DNA from: Bacillus sp. AFS073361
GTDB taxonomy: Bacteria; Bacillota; Bacilli; Bacillales; Cytobacillaceae
Assembly: GCF_002567005.1 (NCBI RefSeq)
Contig: NZ_NUZU01000019.1
Location: forward strand, 1-64,000
Length of the DNA stretch: 64,000 nucleotides
Direction of reading: 5' to 3'
In this document: positions 52,496 through 61,705 of the stretch, piece after piece
How the letters are laid out: each line of letters starts with the position of its first letter
Numbering within the stretch: the first letter of the stretch is position 1
The notes under the pieces: generated by a model
Database searches by the model: none
What the model saw: only the letters and a program-made list of their open reading frames with translations
Told to the model about the DNA's origin: nothing
Program-made: the position numbers and the translations under genes

Positions 52496-52834
52496 ATGAA
52501 TCCCTTACAAAATGAACTCCAAATGTTAAATGTTGGCGACTTCCAAGCGAGTCAGGCAGTTCCTTTTGACCCAAACCAATACTATCTTGATCAGTCTCGA
52601 ATTGGTGGTTTTGGCGGTATAGGCGGTATTGGTGGTGTTGGTGGTATAGGCGGTATTGGTGGTATTGGCCGTTGTTTTAGTTGTTTTAGTTGCTTTAGCT
52701 GTTTTAACTGCTTTAATTGCTTTAGTTGTTTCCGCTGCTCTAGTTGCTTTAATTGTTCGCATTGCTCTAATTGTGGCGGCGGGCATCGTTGCGGCGGCCA
52801 TAATTGCGGTGGAGGCCATCGCTGCGGAGGTTAA
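52496..52834 (+). CDS. hcaA: Thiazole/oxazole-modified peptide precursor (heterocycloanthracin/sonorensin-like)
   Basis: Ribosomal peptide precursor, 112 aa. Start ATG 52496 is set by GGAGG 7 nt upstream; ATG 52490 would leave 1 nt. Leader (about 1-35): MNPLQNELQMLNVGDFQASQ, the ELQxLN...DFQ type of this family. A glycine linker (36-58) alternates GG with Ile, Val or Phe. The core then has 12 Cys at exact three-residue spacing (C60 to C93; FSC, FNC, FRC, SSC, SHC, SNC units, 8 Ser), followed by Cys99, 104 and 110 in GGGHRC/GGHNC/GGGHRC. Cyclodehydration of Cys and Ser to azol(in)es by the adjacent enzymes should give an antibacterial peptide. Leader cleavage site unknown. Confidence 0.92.
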   Translation: MNPLQNELQMLNVGDFQASQAVPFDPNQYYLDQSRIGGFGGIGGIGGVGGIGGIGGIGRCFSCFSCFSCFNCFNCFSCFRCSSCFNCSHCSNCGGGHRCGGHNCGGGHRCGG

Positions 52835-52870
52835 TCGCTCTCTTTTTCCAATGTAAAACTGGTCGGTTAA

Positions 52871-52900
52871 TGAGAAGAGCTTTGTAAAGGCTCTTCTCTA
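52871..52900 (+). terminator. Attenuator-type hairpin between precursor and synthesis genes
   Basis: GAGAAGAGC / GCTCTTCTC stem with a weak T-tail (TATTAGTTT). Partial read-through would give more precursor than enzyme mRNA. Confidence 0.6.
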
Positions 52901-52993
52901 TTAGTTTAGACATATGGGACAAATTGCGTTACATAGAATTATAGTGAAGTCATCATACAGTTTGGAGAAAAGTTAAGGCTAAGGAGGAACGAA

Positions 52994-54958
52994 ATGACAA
53001 GTTTGAACCCTTCTATGCGACTGAAAGTGAAAAGGGATACGTTTTTTCTCCCCGATTCAAACAGAGGTGTGTATTTCCGGAACAATATAAGCTCCTTTCG
53101 TATGGAAGGCAGTACAATCGAGCAATGGGTTGAGAAGCTAATTCCAATGTTCAACGGGGAGTATACGTTGGGAAATTTAACTGAAGGATTACCTGGACCA
53201 TATCGGGATCGGGTGTATGAAATTGCAGAAGTGCTGTATCGAAATGGGTTTGTCAGAGATGTAAGTCAAGACCATCCGCATCAATTGGAGGATTATGTTC
53301 TTAAAAAGCATGCTGCACAAATTGAATTTGTGGACAGTTTTGTTAATTCGGGGGCGTATCGTTTTCAAACCTATCGTCAGGCCAAAGTGTTGGCAGTTGG
53401 CTCTGGTCCCTTTTTGGTTTCGTTGGTTTCTTCTTTGATTGAATCCGGATTGCCCAAGTTCAAACTGATAATCACCGACACCGTACCGACTAATAGACGG
53501 CGGTTGTTGGAATTAGTGGCACATGCCCGTAAATCAGACCCTGAGGTGGAGGTAGAAGAGGTCAAATTAAAGGAAGATAGAGTAAGCTCTTGGCGGGAGA
53601 GTGTGCAGCCGTTTGATTCGATTTTGTTTGTGTCACAGGAGGGAAATCTAGAGGAACTGCGACTTCTTCATACGGTTTGCAGGGAAGAAAAGAAGCTTTT
53701 ACTCCCTGCTATTTGCATACAACAAGTGGGTATTGCAGGTCCGTTAGTAAAACCAGACTCTGAGGCATGTTGGGAGTCTGCTTGGCGCCGCTTGCACCAA
53801 TCTGTGCTTTTCAAAGATCAACAATTATCGGCATATTCTTCGACAGCAGGAGCAATGTTAGCCAATGTGATTGTATTTGAATTATTTAAGGAGGTTACAG
53901 GAGTAACTGAACAGGAACAACAGAATCAATTCTTCTTGCTTGATCTTGATACGTTGGAAGGAAACTGGCATTCGTTTATGCCTCATCCTTTGGTGATTGG
54001 ACGAATATCGGCGAAATGGGTTGAAGATTTTAATAGCCGGCTTGAACAGGGATTAAACACTGTTCAGCAAAGTGAATTGCTTCTATACTTCTACCAGTTG
54101 ACATCAAAAGAGACTGGGATTTTCCATCGATGGGGGGAGGAGGAATTAAAGCAGCTGCCGCTAGCTCAGTGTCGTGTTCAGGCAGTGGACCCGTTATCGG
54201 AGGGACCTGCTGAGCTGTTAAGTGAGATTGTCTGTTCAGGTCTGACACATGAAGAGGCACGCAGGGAAGCTGGTCTGGCGGGGATTGAAGCATATGTTTC
54301 ACGAATGATCGATTTGAGCGGTACAAATCTACTTCCAAATCAGAAAGTTGAGGGTAGATTACTAGAATGGGAGGAATTTGTAGGAGTTGGTGCGGGAGAA
54401 ACATTTGCGGAAGGTGTTTGCCGTGGGCTGCAAAAGTGTTTGGACAAAGAATTGAACATTCAACAGCGTAATCAGAGAATAAAAGTCTCCCTGGTCCAGT
54501 TGAGTGCTGTGGAGGATGAACGCTGCCGGTTTTATTTGCAGGCGCTAACTACGATACAGGGAGCACCGCATATCGGGTTAGGAGATGAAGTGTCCGGTTT
54601 CCCTGTGGTTTGGGTCAGTACGAGTGACGGATGGTATCGCAGTGTAGATTTGAATATAACAATGGCGTTACGTAAGGCGTTACAACAAGCTCTTAGCAAA
54701 GTACAAAACCCGGAAGGCGGCTCCCTAGCTAGAGCATTTGATGTATCGTCCTTTCATCTGGAAAAAAAGGTGTCGCAAAGCCTTGTCATCCCTGCTTATG
54801 AAGAGTGGATACAATCCGAGAACTTGCGGTCCGCTATGGATGTCTTGAAACAAAATCATAAGCGGCTTTCGGTATTTGAACAAGAAATTGAACCATTTTT
54901 AAAAGAAGGTTTGGCTGGTGTGTTCGGCGTGTTGCTTCGAGAGGAGGAATTTAGTTGA
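52994..54958 (+). CDS. hcaF: Ocin-ThiF-like thiazole bacteriocin maturation protein (leader-binding, HcaF-like)
   Basis: 654 aa from ATG 52994 (AAGGAGG upstream). The N-terminus (to about 100, LEGPYRD-type winged region LPGPYRDRVYEIAEVLYRNG) is followed by an E1/ThiF-like Rossmann part, YRQAKVLAVGSGPFLVSLVS to LKLIITD-like FKLIITDTVPT. This matches the putative thiazole-containing bacteriocin maturation family, whose members bind the leader peptide and hand the precursor to the cyclodehydratase; they are not themselves ATP-activating E1 enzymes. The last bases overlap the next gene (TTGA), showing coupled translation. Confidence 0.88.
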   Translation: MTSLNPSMRLKVKRDTFFLPDSNRGVYFRNNISSFRMEGSTIEQWVEKLIPMFNGEYTLGNLTEGLPGPYRDRVYEIAEVLYRNGFVRDVSQDHPHQLEDYVLKKHAAQIEFVDSFVNSGAYRFQTYRQAKVLAVGSGPFLVSLVSSLIESGLPKFKLIITDTVPTNRRRLLELVAHARKSDPEVEVEEVKLKEDRVSSWRESVQPFDSILFVSQEGNLEELRLLHTVCREEKKLLLPAICIQQVGIAGPLVKPDSEACWESAWRRLHQSVLFKDQQLSAYSSTAGAMLANVIVFELFKEVTGVTEQEQQNQFFLLDLDTLEGNWHSFMPHPLVIGRISAKWVEDFNSRLEQGLNTVQQSELLLYFYQLTSKETGIFHRWGEEELKQLPLAQCRVQAVDPLSEGPAELLSEIVCSGLTHEEARREAGLAGIEAYVSRMIDLSGTNLLPNQKVEGRLLEWEEFVGVGAGETFAEGVCRGLQKCLDKELNIQQRNQRIKVSLVQLSAVEDERCRFYLQALTTIQGAPHIGLGDEVSGFPVVWVSTSDGWYRSVDLNITMALRKALQQALSKVQNPEGGSLARAFDVSSFHLEKKVSQSLVIPAYEEWIQSENLRSAMDVLKQNHKRLSVFEQEIEPFLKEGLAGVFGVLLREEEFS

Positions 54959-56904
54959 GCGCTGCTGTCGTTTTGGTTATAGGAGAAGGGGTGGCGGCAG
55001 ACATTGTATGCGAAGAACTTTTCGCCCATTACCATGTAGTTCGCCAGACCGAATTCGAGGCGGTTGTACCGAAAAAAACTGATTTGGCTCTGGTAGTGCA
55101 GGATGCCTGGAATCCTTCTGTTCATCAAAAGGCAGAAGAGATGTTTCGACGAACAGGGACGCCTTGGCTGAGGGGCTTCGTATCATTTGGAGAGGGTGTG
55201 GTGGGGCCGCTAGTTCGACCAGGGACACCGGGATGTTCTCAGTGCGCGGATTTGAGACGTCTCATGGCTGGACGCGACCGAAAAGAGATGTGGGGGATTC
55301 AACAAAGGCTGAAGGAGTACAGAGGTATTCAGCCTGAAGGATTTGTATCGAACACAGGACTCTTGCAACTGGCATACCAACTCAGGGCGGAGGTTAAACG
55401 AATTCTACAGGGTGATTATGCTCTTTCGGACGGCCAGGTATGTATAATCAATTTGAAAACATTATCGAGTTCTTGGCATTCTTTTCTGCCTGACCCGGTG
55501 TGTCCGATTTGCAGCCAATTACCCGACGATTCGGAGGAGGCTGCCCGGATTTCATTGCAGCCAAGTCCGAAAATCAGCCCTGACAGTTACCGCTGCCGTT
55601 CGTTGGAAGAGCTGAATAAAGTTTTAACTAAAGACTATTTAGATCATCGAACTGGCCTTTTGAATGGTAAAATGGTTAATTTAGTGCCACCCTTTGCCGA
55701 TGTTAGTGTAAATCTTCCTTTGTTCGACGGGGATGAGGGAACGGCAGGCAGGACAAATTCATATGAGGTAAGTGAGTTGACTGCCATTTTAGAAGGACTG
55801 GAGCGGTACTGCGGTCTAGAGCCACGCGGGAAACGTACAGTCGTTTTTAATAGTTTCCGTAATTTGCAAAATAAAGCACTCAATCCTATGAAAGTAGGTG
55901 TACATGCAGAGGGACAGTATAAGCGGCATGGTTTTCCCTATCAACCGTTTAATCCTGAACGGCCAATGAATTGGGTATGGGGCCATTCGTTTTTGGAAGA
56001 GCGTCCAATACTTGTGCCTGAGCTGCTTGCCTATTATAGCCTGGGATGCGGGCAGCGTGGATTTGTCTATGAAACTTCCAATGGATGCGCGTTAGGGGGG
56101 AGTTTGGAAGAGGCTATTTTCTATGGAATTATGGAAGTGGTGGAGCGGGATTCATTTCTAATGACCTGGTACGCGCAGCTGAAACTGCCGAGACTTGACC
56201 CATCTTCTGCTGACGACCAAGAATTGCAGTTGATGATCGAACGTATGCGGGCAGTCGCGGGATATGATTTGTATTTGTATAATTCGACGATGGAGCACGG
56301 AATTCCGAGTATTTGTGCGATTGCTAAAAACAGGAAAGAAAAGGGATTGAATCTTATCTGTGCAGCTGGCGCACATCTTGACCCGGTAAGGGCTGTTAAA
56401 AGTGCGGTTCATGAGTTGGCTGGAATGATGTTAACGCTAGATGAGAAATTGGAATCGAACCGGGTAGAGTATAGCCGAATGCTGCATGATTCATCTCTGG
56501 TGCAGCAGATGGATGATCATGGCATGTTGTACGGTTTGCCGCAAGCGGAAAAGCGGCTGGATTTTTTACTTGAAGATAATCGTCCATTAAGAACATTTGC
56601 AGAGGAATTTAAATGGAAGTCAAGGCATTCAGACCTTACAGATGATTTACAAGACATTCTTCATGTTTTTCGTCAATTAAATCTTGATGTGATTGTGGTA
56701 GACCAGACGGCACCAGAATTGAAACGGAATGGGCTATTTTGCGTGAAGGTGCTGATTCCGGGAATGCTTCCGATGACATTTGGACAACATCTTACCCGCG
56801 TAACTGGGCTAGAGCGGGTGCTCCAGGTACCGATGGAACTTGGATATTCAAAACAACCGTTGACACTTGAACAACTAAACCCACATCCGCATCCGTTTCC
56901 ATAA
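54955..56904 (+). CDS. hcaD: Fused cyclodehydratase/YcaO azoline-forming enzyme (HcaD-like)
   Basis: 649 aa from TTG 54955, 4 nt inside the preceding gene, GAGGAGG 7 nt upstream. The N-terminal C-type part has two zinc pairs, Cys94/Cys97 (GCSQC) and Cys183/Cys186 (VCPIC). The C-terminal YcaO domain contains SELTAILEGLERYCGLEPRG and ALGGSLEEAIFYGIMEVVER (ATP/Mg-binding glutamates) and ends in NPHPHPFP, the PxPxP tail of azoline-forming YcaO enzymes. It phosphorylates the backbone amide with ATP and cyclises Cys/Ser side chains to thiazoline/oxazoline. Works with HcaF and the precursor next door. Confidence 0.93.
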   Translation: MSAAVVLVIGEGVAADIVCEELFAHYHVVRQTEFEAVVPKKTDLALVVQDAWNPSVHQKAEEMFRRTGTPWLRGFVSFGEGVVGPLVRPGTPGCSQCADLRRLMAGRDRKEMWGIQQRLKEYRGIQPEGFVSNTGLLQLAYQLRAEVKRILQGDYALSDGQVCIINLKTLSSSWHSFLPDPVCPICSQLPDDSEEAARISLQPSPKISPDSYRCRSLEELNKVLTKDYLDHRTGLLNGKMVNLVPPFADVSVNLPLFDGDEGTAGRTNSYEVSELTAILEGLERYCGLEPRGKRTVVFNSFRNLQNKALNPMKVGVHAEGQYKRHGFPYQPFNPERPMNWVWGHSFLEERPILVPELLAYYSLGCGQRGFVYETSNGCALGGSLEEAIFYGIMEVVERDSFLMTWYAQLKLPRLDPSSADDQELQLMIERMRAVAGYDLYLYNSTMEHGIPSICAIAKNRKEKGLNLICAAGAHLDPVRAVKSAVHELAGMMLTLDEKLESNRVEYSRMLHDSSLVQQMDDHGMLYGLPQAEKRLDFLLEDNRPLRTFAEEFKWKSRHSDLTDDLQDILHVFRQLNLDVIVVDQTAPELKRNGLFCVKVLIPGMLPMTFGQHLTRVTGLERVLQVPMELGYSKQPLTLEQLNPHPHPFP

Positions 56905-56927
56905 GCGGAGACTAGGAGGCAAGGAGG

Positions 56928-58499
56928 ATGAGTCTAAAGGAGTTTTTGCTTAATCTACATTTTGACATTGATAAGGCAAGCGTACCCAATTGGAAAGTGG
57001 ATTGGGAAGATGCGCCACTCCCTTATAAGCTTTACCGCGGCCTGCCAGAGGTACCATTTTCTCTTGAAGTACCGCTGACACTTGAGGAGCAAGAACGGCC
57101 CACTAATCCTAATCTTCGCAAAATTGGTCATTTTCTCTGGTTTGTTTATGGCCTTACTCAAGTTAGCCAAACAGTCTTTCCCTCGGATCCCACAGCTAAG
57201 ACAGCGAACCTAGTACAGTCGTTTCGGCGGTTCGCTCCTTCCGGAGGGGCACTATATCCAAACGAATTATATGTTTATCTTAAGATAAAGGATTTGCCTG
57301 TTGGGATGTACCATTATGATGCGGCTCATCACCGCTTGGTTTTGTTGCGAGAAGGAAATTTTGATTCATATATAGCCCGCGCTCTTGGTAATCGTAATGA
57401 TGTATCTGCCTGCTTTGGTACAGTATTTGTGTCGACTATGTTTTGGAAAAATTTCTTTAAATACAATAACTTTTCTTACCGTCTGCAAGGGTTGGATGCC
57501 GGCGTGGTGATAGGACAGCTACTGGAGGTATCAAAACGCTTTGGCTTTGCAACGGGTGTTTACTTCCAGTTTCTTGATCGAGCCATAAACCATCTAATTG
57601 GGCTTTCCGAACAGGAGGAAAGTGTTTATGCGGTTATTCCGCTTTCAGTTGAACCGACTATCTGGTCTACTAATGGGGGTAAAATAGAAGTCACTGCCTC
57701 AGAATTGTGCCGAGAGTTGACAGCGATTCAGCCCCGTCATTACGTCCGGTCACAAAGGGTCAAAGAGTATCCGATGTTAACTAAGATGAATGAAGCGTCC
57801 TTGCTGGATTCAACGCAAATGTTTCAGCTCATGGAGGCGAAGGAGAGTTTGAATTTTGACGGTCAAGCGGAAAGTCTGCCTCACGTGAACCAGCTATCTT
57901 ATGATCTGGTGTCAGTCTGTCAAAAGAGATTTTCACCAGATATGGATTTTGTTTTGGGAAAGGTGAGTCAAACTCAACTAGCTGCACTAATGCAGGAAGC
58001 GACCGCTTCGTTCTCGTATCGAAATGATTTGGATGGAGCATATTGGAAGAACGAGCCTCGTGTTTCCTTGTATGGATGTTTATATAACGTTGAAGGTATT
58101 CCAAATGGAGCCTATTATTATGACAGCACTGCTCATGAGTTGCGAAAGGTACAGCTTGGAGATTATCGGCTCCAGTTGCAATCCGGAATGTCTTTAGACA
58201 ATGTTAATTTGCTCCAAGTACCGCTCTGCCTGCATGTGGCAGGAGACAGGGAATCTTTCGGAACAGCACTGGGATACAGAGGATACCGCATTCAACAAAT
58301 GGAAGCTGGTATGCTCGTGCAACGATTACTGTTAACGGCGTCAGCCCTCGGAATGGGAGGGCATCCACTCCTCGGGTTTGATGCAAACTTAAGTGATAAA
58401 ATTTACAAAATGGAACCACATGGAATAACCAGTCTCATCCAAATTCCAATTGGCCCCTATCGACAACGTCCATGGTTAAAAGGAAGCTTGCAAAGTTAG
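56928..58499 (+). CDS. SagB-type azoline dehydrogenase (FMN nitroreductase fold)
   Basis: 523 aa from ATG 56928 (TAGGAGG about 8 nt upstream). Two nitroreductase-like halves: RRFAPSGGALYPNELYVYLK with GMYHYDAAHHRLVLL in the first, and NEPRVSLYGCLYNVEGIPNG with AYYYDSTAHELRKV in the second; the end is GMGGHPLLGFDANLSDKIYK. It oxidises azolines to aromatic thiazoles/oxazoles using FMN. It is the last gene of the cluster; no dedicated exporter, protease or immunity gene follows before the terminator. Confidence 0.9.
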   Translation: MSLKEFLLNLHFDIDKASVPNWKVDWEDAPLPYKLYRGLPEVPFSLEVPLTLEEQERPTNPNLRKIGHFLWFVYGLTQVSQTVFPSDPTAKTANLVQSFRRFAPSGGALYPNELYVYLKIKDLPVGMYHYDAAHHRLVLLREGNFDSYIARALGNRNDVSACFGTVFVSTMFWKNFFKYNNFSYRLQGLDAGVVIGQLLEVSKRFGFATGVYFQFLDRAINHLIGLSEQEESVYAVIPLSVEPTIWSTNGGKIEVTASELCRELTAIQPRHYVRSQRVKEYPMLTKMNEASLLDSTQMFQLMEAKESLNFDGQAESLPHVNQLSYDLVSVCQKRFSPDMDFVLGKVSQTQLAALMQEATASFSYRNDLDGAYWKNEPRVSLYGCLYNVEGIPNGAYYYDSTAHELRKVQLGDYRLQLQSGMSLDNVNLLQVPLCLHVAGDRESFGTALGYRGYRIQQMEAGMLVQRLLLTASALGMGGHPLLGFDANLSDKIYKMEPHGITSLIQIPIGPYRQRPWLKGSLQS

Positions 58500-58553
58500 G
58501 ATTAATAGGTTAAATTTGTCCCATACAAAAATACCTGATCACAGAGAACAGAA

Positions 58554-58592
58554 AAGAGTCTCCCCATTCAAAAGGAGACTCTTATTTTTCGA
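58554..58592 (+). terminator. Terminator of the bacteriocin cluster
   Basis: AAGAGTCTCC / GGAGACTCTT stem followed by ATTTTTC. Confidence 0.88.
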
Positions 58593-58626
58593 AATAGAAT
58601 CATATAAGGGGGTAAAGTAATCAGAA

Positions 58627-59727
58627 TTATTCCTTTGCAAACTGTAATACCTTTGACTCGGATTCCGGTCTGGCACAGGTGCTTTCCATGATATAATGTG
58701 TTCCCTTTTCCGATGATTCAAGCAGTCCGTGCATCGCTTCTAAAACATGGTACGCTAATTCGCCGTTTGCTCGATAATTACCGCCTTCAAGGATAGCTTT
58801 TGCCATATCAGAGACACCAAGCCCTCTGCTGTTTTGGGCAAATCCATAAGACAGCGGGACCTCCGAAAATTCTTTTTCGTCACTTTTTCTTATACGAACA
58901 GGGCCCCCAAACGTATTTGGATCAGGAACAAGAATCGTACCTTGACTTCCATAGATTTCGATAGGCGGCAGGGATGTTCCTCCAAAGGCATCAAAGCTTG
59001 TTGTTATCGTTCCGATGACACCTGAGGCAAAATCCATTACACCTGATAGATGTGTAGGGGTAGAGACGACAATCTTCGTTCCTTCTTTAGGTTTACTCCT
59101 AACCGTTCGTTCTGGATAACTAATACGAGCAGAACCGGAAATTCGTTTGATTGGACCTAATAGAGCGACTAAAGCTGTTAAATAATAGGGTCCCATATCA
59201 AACATTGGTCCACCGCCGATATCGTAGTAGAAGGCAGGATCAGGATGCCAATGTTCATGTCCGCGGCAAATCATGAAGGCCGAAGCACCAACAGGGACAC
59301 CAATTTCACCTTGTTCAATTAAATGAATCGCTGTTTGAATACCAGCACCTAAGAAAGTGTCTGGTGCACTTCCGACGAGTAGGTTTTTCCTTTTAGCTGC
59401 TTCTAACATTTGTTTACCTTCTTCGCGAGTGATCGCAAGTGGTTTTTCTGAATAGACATGCTTTCCTGCTTCAAGGGCTTGGAGGGAAACAGACGCATGC
59501 GCTTTTGGTATTGTTAAATTAATGACGAGTTCAATCCCTGGATCAGAAAGCAGCTCTTCGACGGAACATGCTTTTGGAATACCAAATTTTCCAGCTTGAG
59601 CTTGGGCACGTTTTTCATCTAGGTCTGCACAGGCAACAAGTTCAAGGTGCGGGAACTTCGGACAATTTTCCATATAAATAGAACTAATATTTCCGCATCC
59701 AATGATACCGATTTTAAGCTTTTTCAC
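58627..59727 (-). CDS. Gfo/Idh/MocA family oxidoreductase (ThuB-like)
   Basis: NAD(P)-dependent dehydrogenase, 366 aa. GTG 59727 is taken as start: GGAGG lies 8 nt upstream and the protein then begins MKKLKIGIIGCGNISSIY, the normal family start; longer frames (to 59826) would overlap thuA. Other motifs: VINLTIPKAHASVSL, YSEKPLAITREEG and GGGPMFDMGPYYLTALVALL. It follows a ThuA-domain gene; ThuA/ThuB pairs act in oxidation of glycosides through 3-keto sugars, so a related sugar is the likely substrate (inference). Confidence 0.88.
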   Translation of the reverse strand: MKKLKIGIIGCGNISSIYMENCPKFPHLELVACADLDEKRAQAQAGKFGIPKACSVEELLSDPGIELVINLTIPKAHASVSLQALEAGKHVYSEKPLAITREEGKQMLEAAKRKNLLVGSAPDTFLGAGIQTAIHLIEQGEIGVPVGASAFMICRGHEHWHPDPAFYYDIGGGPMFDMGPYYLTALVALLGPIKRISGSARISYPERTVRSKPKEGTKIVVSTPTHLSGVMDFASGVIGTITTSFDAFGGTSLPPIEIYGSQGTILVPDPNTFGGPVRIRKSDEKEFSEVPLSYGFAQNSRGLGVSDMAKAILEGGNYRANGELAYHVLEAMHGLLESSEKGTHYIMESTCARPESESKVLQFAKE

Positions 59728-59782
59728 GATTAGGTCCTCCATTTTAATCATTTTGGTCTCCGAAAGTTCAAGTGGCTGCTTA

Positions 59783-60520
59783 TTACTGGCTGTCGCCCAT
59801 TCCTGTGTACATCCCTGCATTACCATAAATTGAGGTTGGACCTAATTCTTCCGACCGTTTCTTTCCTTTAGCAGCCCACAGAAATCCTCGCCGCATAATA
59901 AGGGAAACCTCTGGCATGGCGATAATGTTCGCTTGGTGGCCTAATGAACTATAGAATACATTTCCCTGGCCCCAGCGTTTTGTCCAAACCACAGGCATTT
60001 CAACTGGTTTATTGGCAGCATGAGGACCATTAACAATAGGGAAGCGAGTAGTAGCTAACACTTCCACAGCAGGATCATAATGAAGGTAATATTGCTCGCT
60101 GACAACTTTAAAATCAGCCATCCCCTCAAAGAGCGGACTGGTCGAATGTTTGATATTTACCATGTATTCCACACCGTCATTTCCAGGATGAGCGACCCAA
60201 TTTCCGCCGGTCATAAATTGCCAGTCTACATTATTACGGAAAGAGTCACACATCCCTCCGTGGCATCCCGCTAACCCCACACCTTGAATAACAGCTTCGG
60301 ATATATTTTGAACATACTTTTGTTCAATAGTACCCATCGTCCAGTGGGGGATGATTAAATCCAGGTTTTTTAGCTTTTCAGAATCTCCATAAGTCTCAAG
60401 TGTATTGGAAACCTCTACCTCAAAGTTTTCTTCCTCAAGGATGCCTTTAAAAATTTCTGCCACTTGCTCTGGTTGATGGCCATCCCATCCGCCCCATACA
60501 ATCAATGCCTTTTTCTTCAT
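59783..60520 (-). CDS. ThuA domain protein
   Basis: 245 aa of the ThuA (trehalose utilisation) family, a class I glutamine amidotransferase-like fold. Start MKKKALIVWGGWDGHQPEQV; further LIIPHWTMGTI, GVGLAGCHGGMCDSFRNNVD, WQFMTGGNWVAHPG and YYLHYDPAVEVLATTRF. ATG 60520 follows GGGAG. It lies between two Gfo/Idh-type genes in one leftward unit. ThuA proteins work with ThuB dehydrogenases on 3-keto-glycosides; the exact sugar here is unknown. Confidence 0.87.
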   Translation of the reverse strand: MKKKALIVWGGWDGHQPEQVAEIFKGILEEENFEVEVSNTLETYGDSEKLKNLDLIIPHWTMGTIEQKYVQNISEAVIQGVGLAGCHGGMCDSFRNNVDWQFMTGGNWVAHPGNDGVEYMVNIKHSTSPLFEGMADFKVVSEQYYLHYDPAVEVLATTRFPIVNGPHAANKPVEMPVVWTKRWGQGNVFYSSLGHQANIIAMPEVSLIMRRGFLWAAKGKKRSEELGPTSIYGNAGMYTGMGDSQ

Positions 60521-60544
60521 GATGGAAGCACTCCCTTTCGATTT

Positions 60545-61705
60545 TTAGAAGTCAGAAATACGGATCCATTGGCGTTTTTCGATTGACAAATCAACCGCTT
60601 CCAAAACTTCTTGACATTTGACGCCATCTCGGAAATTTGGAACCGGCTGCCGATCTTCACGGATAGCCTCCATTAACTCAACCATTTCGTGAATAAACGT
60701 ATGTTCATAACCAATCGTATGACCTGGAGGCCACCAGTTCTGCGCATAAGCGTGGGAAGGGTCTGTCGCTAATACCCGGCGGAAGCCTTGAACATCATCT
60801 CTATCATCCGTGAAATAGACCTGAAGCTCATTCATGCGTTCAAAGTCGAAGATGACACTGCCTTTACTGCCGTTAATTTCAAAGGAATTCTTGCAGCGAT
60901 GTCCAGTGGCAAATCGTGTAGCTTCAAAGCTTCCTAAAGCACCGTTTGCGAACCGTGCTAGGAATAGAGTTGCATCATCAACTGTGACCTCGCCTTTTTC
61001 AGCACTCTCGCTTCCCTTCGCAGATAAGCCAGTCATCTGAGCAGGAAGTGGTCTTTCCTTGATAAACGTATTATTCATTCCAATGACCTCGTTCATATCA
61101 CCAATGAGGTAGTGTGCCAGGTCGATCAGATGGGCTCCAAGATCTCCATGAGAACCTGAACCGGCGATATCTTTCTGAAGTCTCCAGGCGAGCGGGAAGT
61201 TGGGGTCAACCAGCCAATCTTGCAAAAACCAAGCGCGGAAATGATAGATTTCTCCTAACTTCCCTTTGTCAAGAAGCTTTTTAGCCAGCATGACAGCAGG
61301 GGCAAAGCGGTAATTAAAGCCAACCATATGTTTAACCCCAGCGGCCTCAACGACTTCAAGCATTTCTCTAGAATCCTTAAGTGTAAGCGCTAACGGTTTT
61401 TCACAAAAAACATGTTTGCCAGCTTGGGCAGCAGCAATCGTTATTTCTTTATGTACATCACTTGGTGCATTGATATCGATTAAATTGATATCATCTCTTT
61501 GTAAAAGACTTTTCCAATCAGTTGTATATTCCTCCCAGCCGAATTGCTTTGCTGCTACAGCAACAGCCTATTGGTCACGACCACAAATCACTTTCATTTC
61601 AGGATGAGTCGTATTTGGAAAGAAAAGGGGAAGATCCCGGTATGCATGACTGTGGGCCTTACCCATAAATTTGTAACCGACCATTCCGATTTTAATTGTT
61701 TCCAT
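60545..61705 (-). pseudogene. Gfo/Idh/MocA family oxidoreductase with in-frame TAG
   Basis: The intact family frame runs from ATG 61705 (GGGAG upstream; METIKIGMVGYKFMGKAHSH) to the stop at 60545, 386 codons, but codon 46 (61568-61570) is TAG, in CGRDQ-stop-AVAVAAKQFGW. The sequence on both sides is well conserved (DINAPSDVHKE, FCEKPLALTLKDS, GDLGAHLIDLAHYL), so the mutation is recent, or a read error. The part after the first downstream ATG (61363) lacks the Rossmann fold and could not act alone. It would be the first gene of the ThuA operon. Confidence 0.85.

Noticed and set aside
61380..61396. cre-like TGTAAGCGCTAACG inside the Gfo/Idh pseudogene
   Set aside because: Lies within coding sequence and breaks the consensus at the flanking positions.
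61568..61570. TAG read as pyrrolysine or programmed read-through
   Set aside because: Nothing suggests pyrrolysine machinery in a Bacillus-like genome, and Gfo/Idh proteins have no pyrrolysine; no read-through context was seen.
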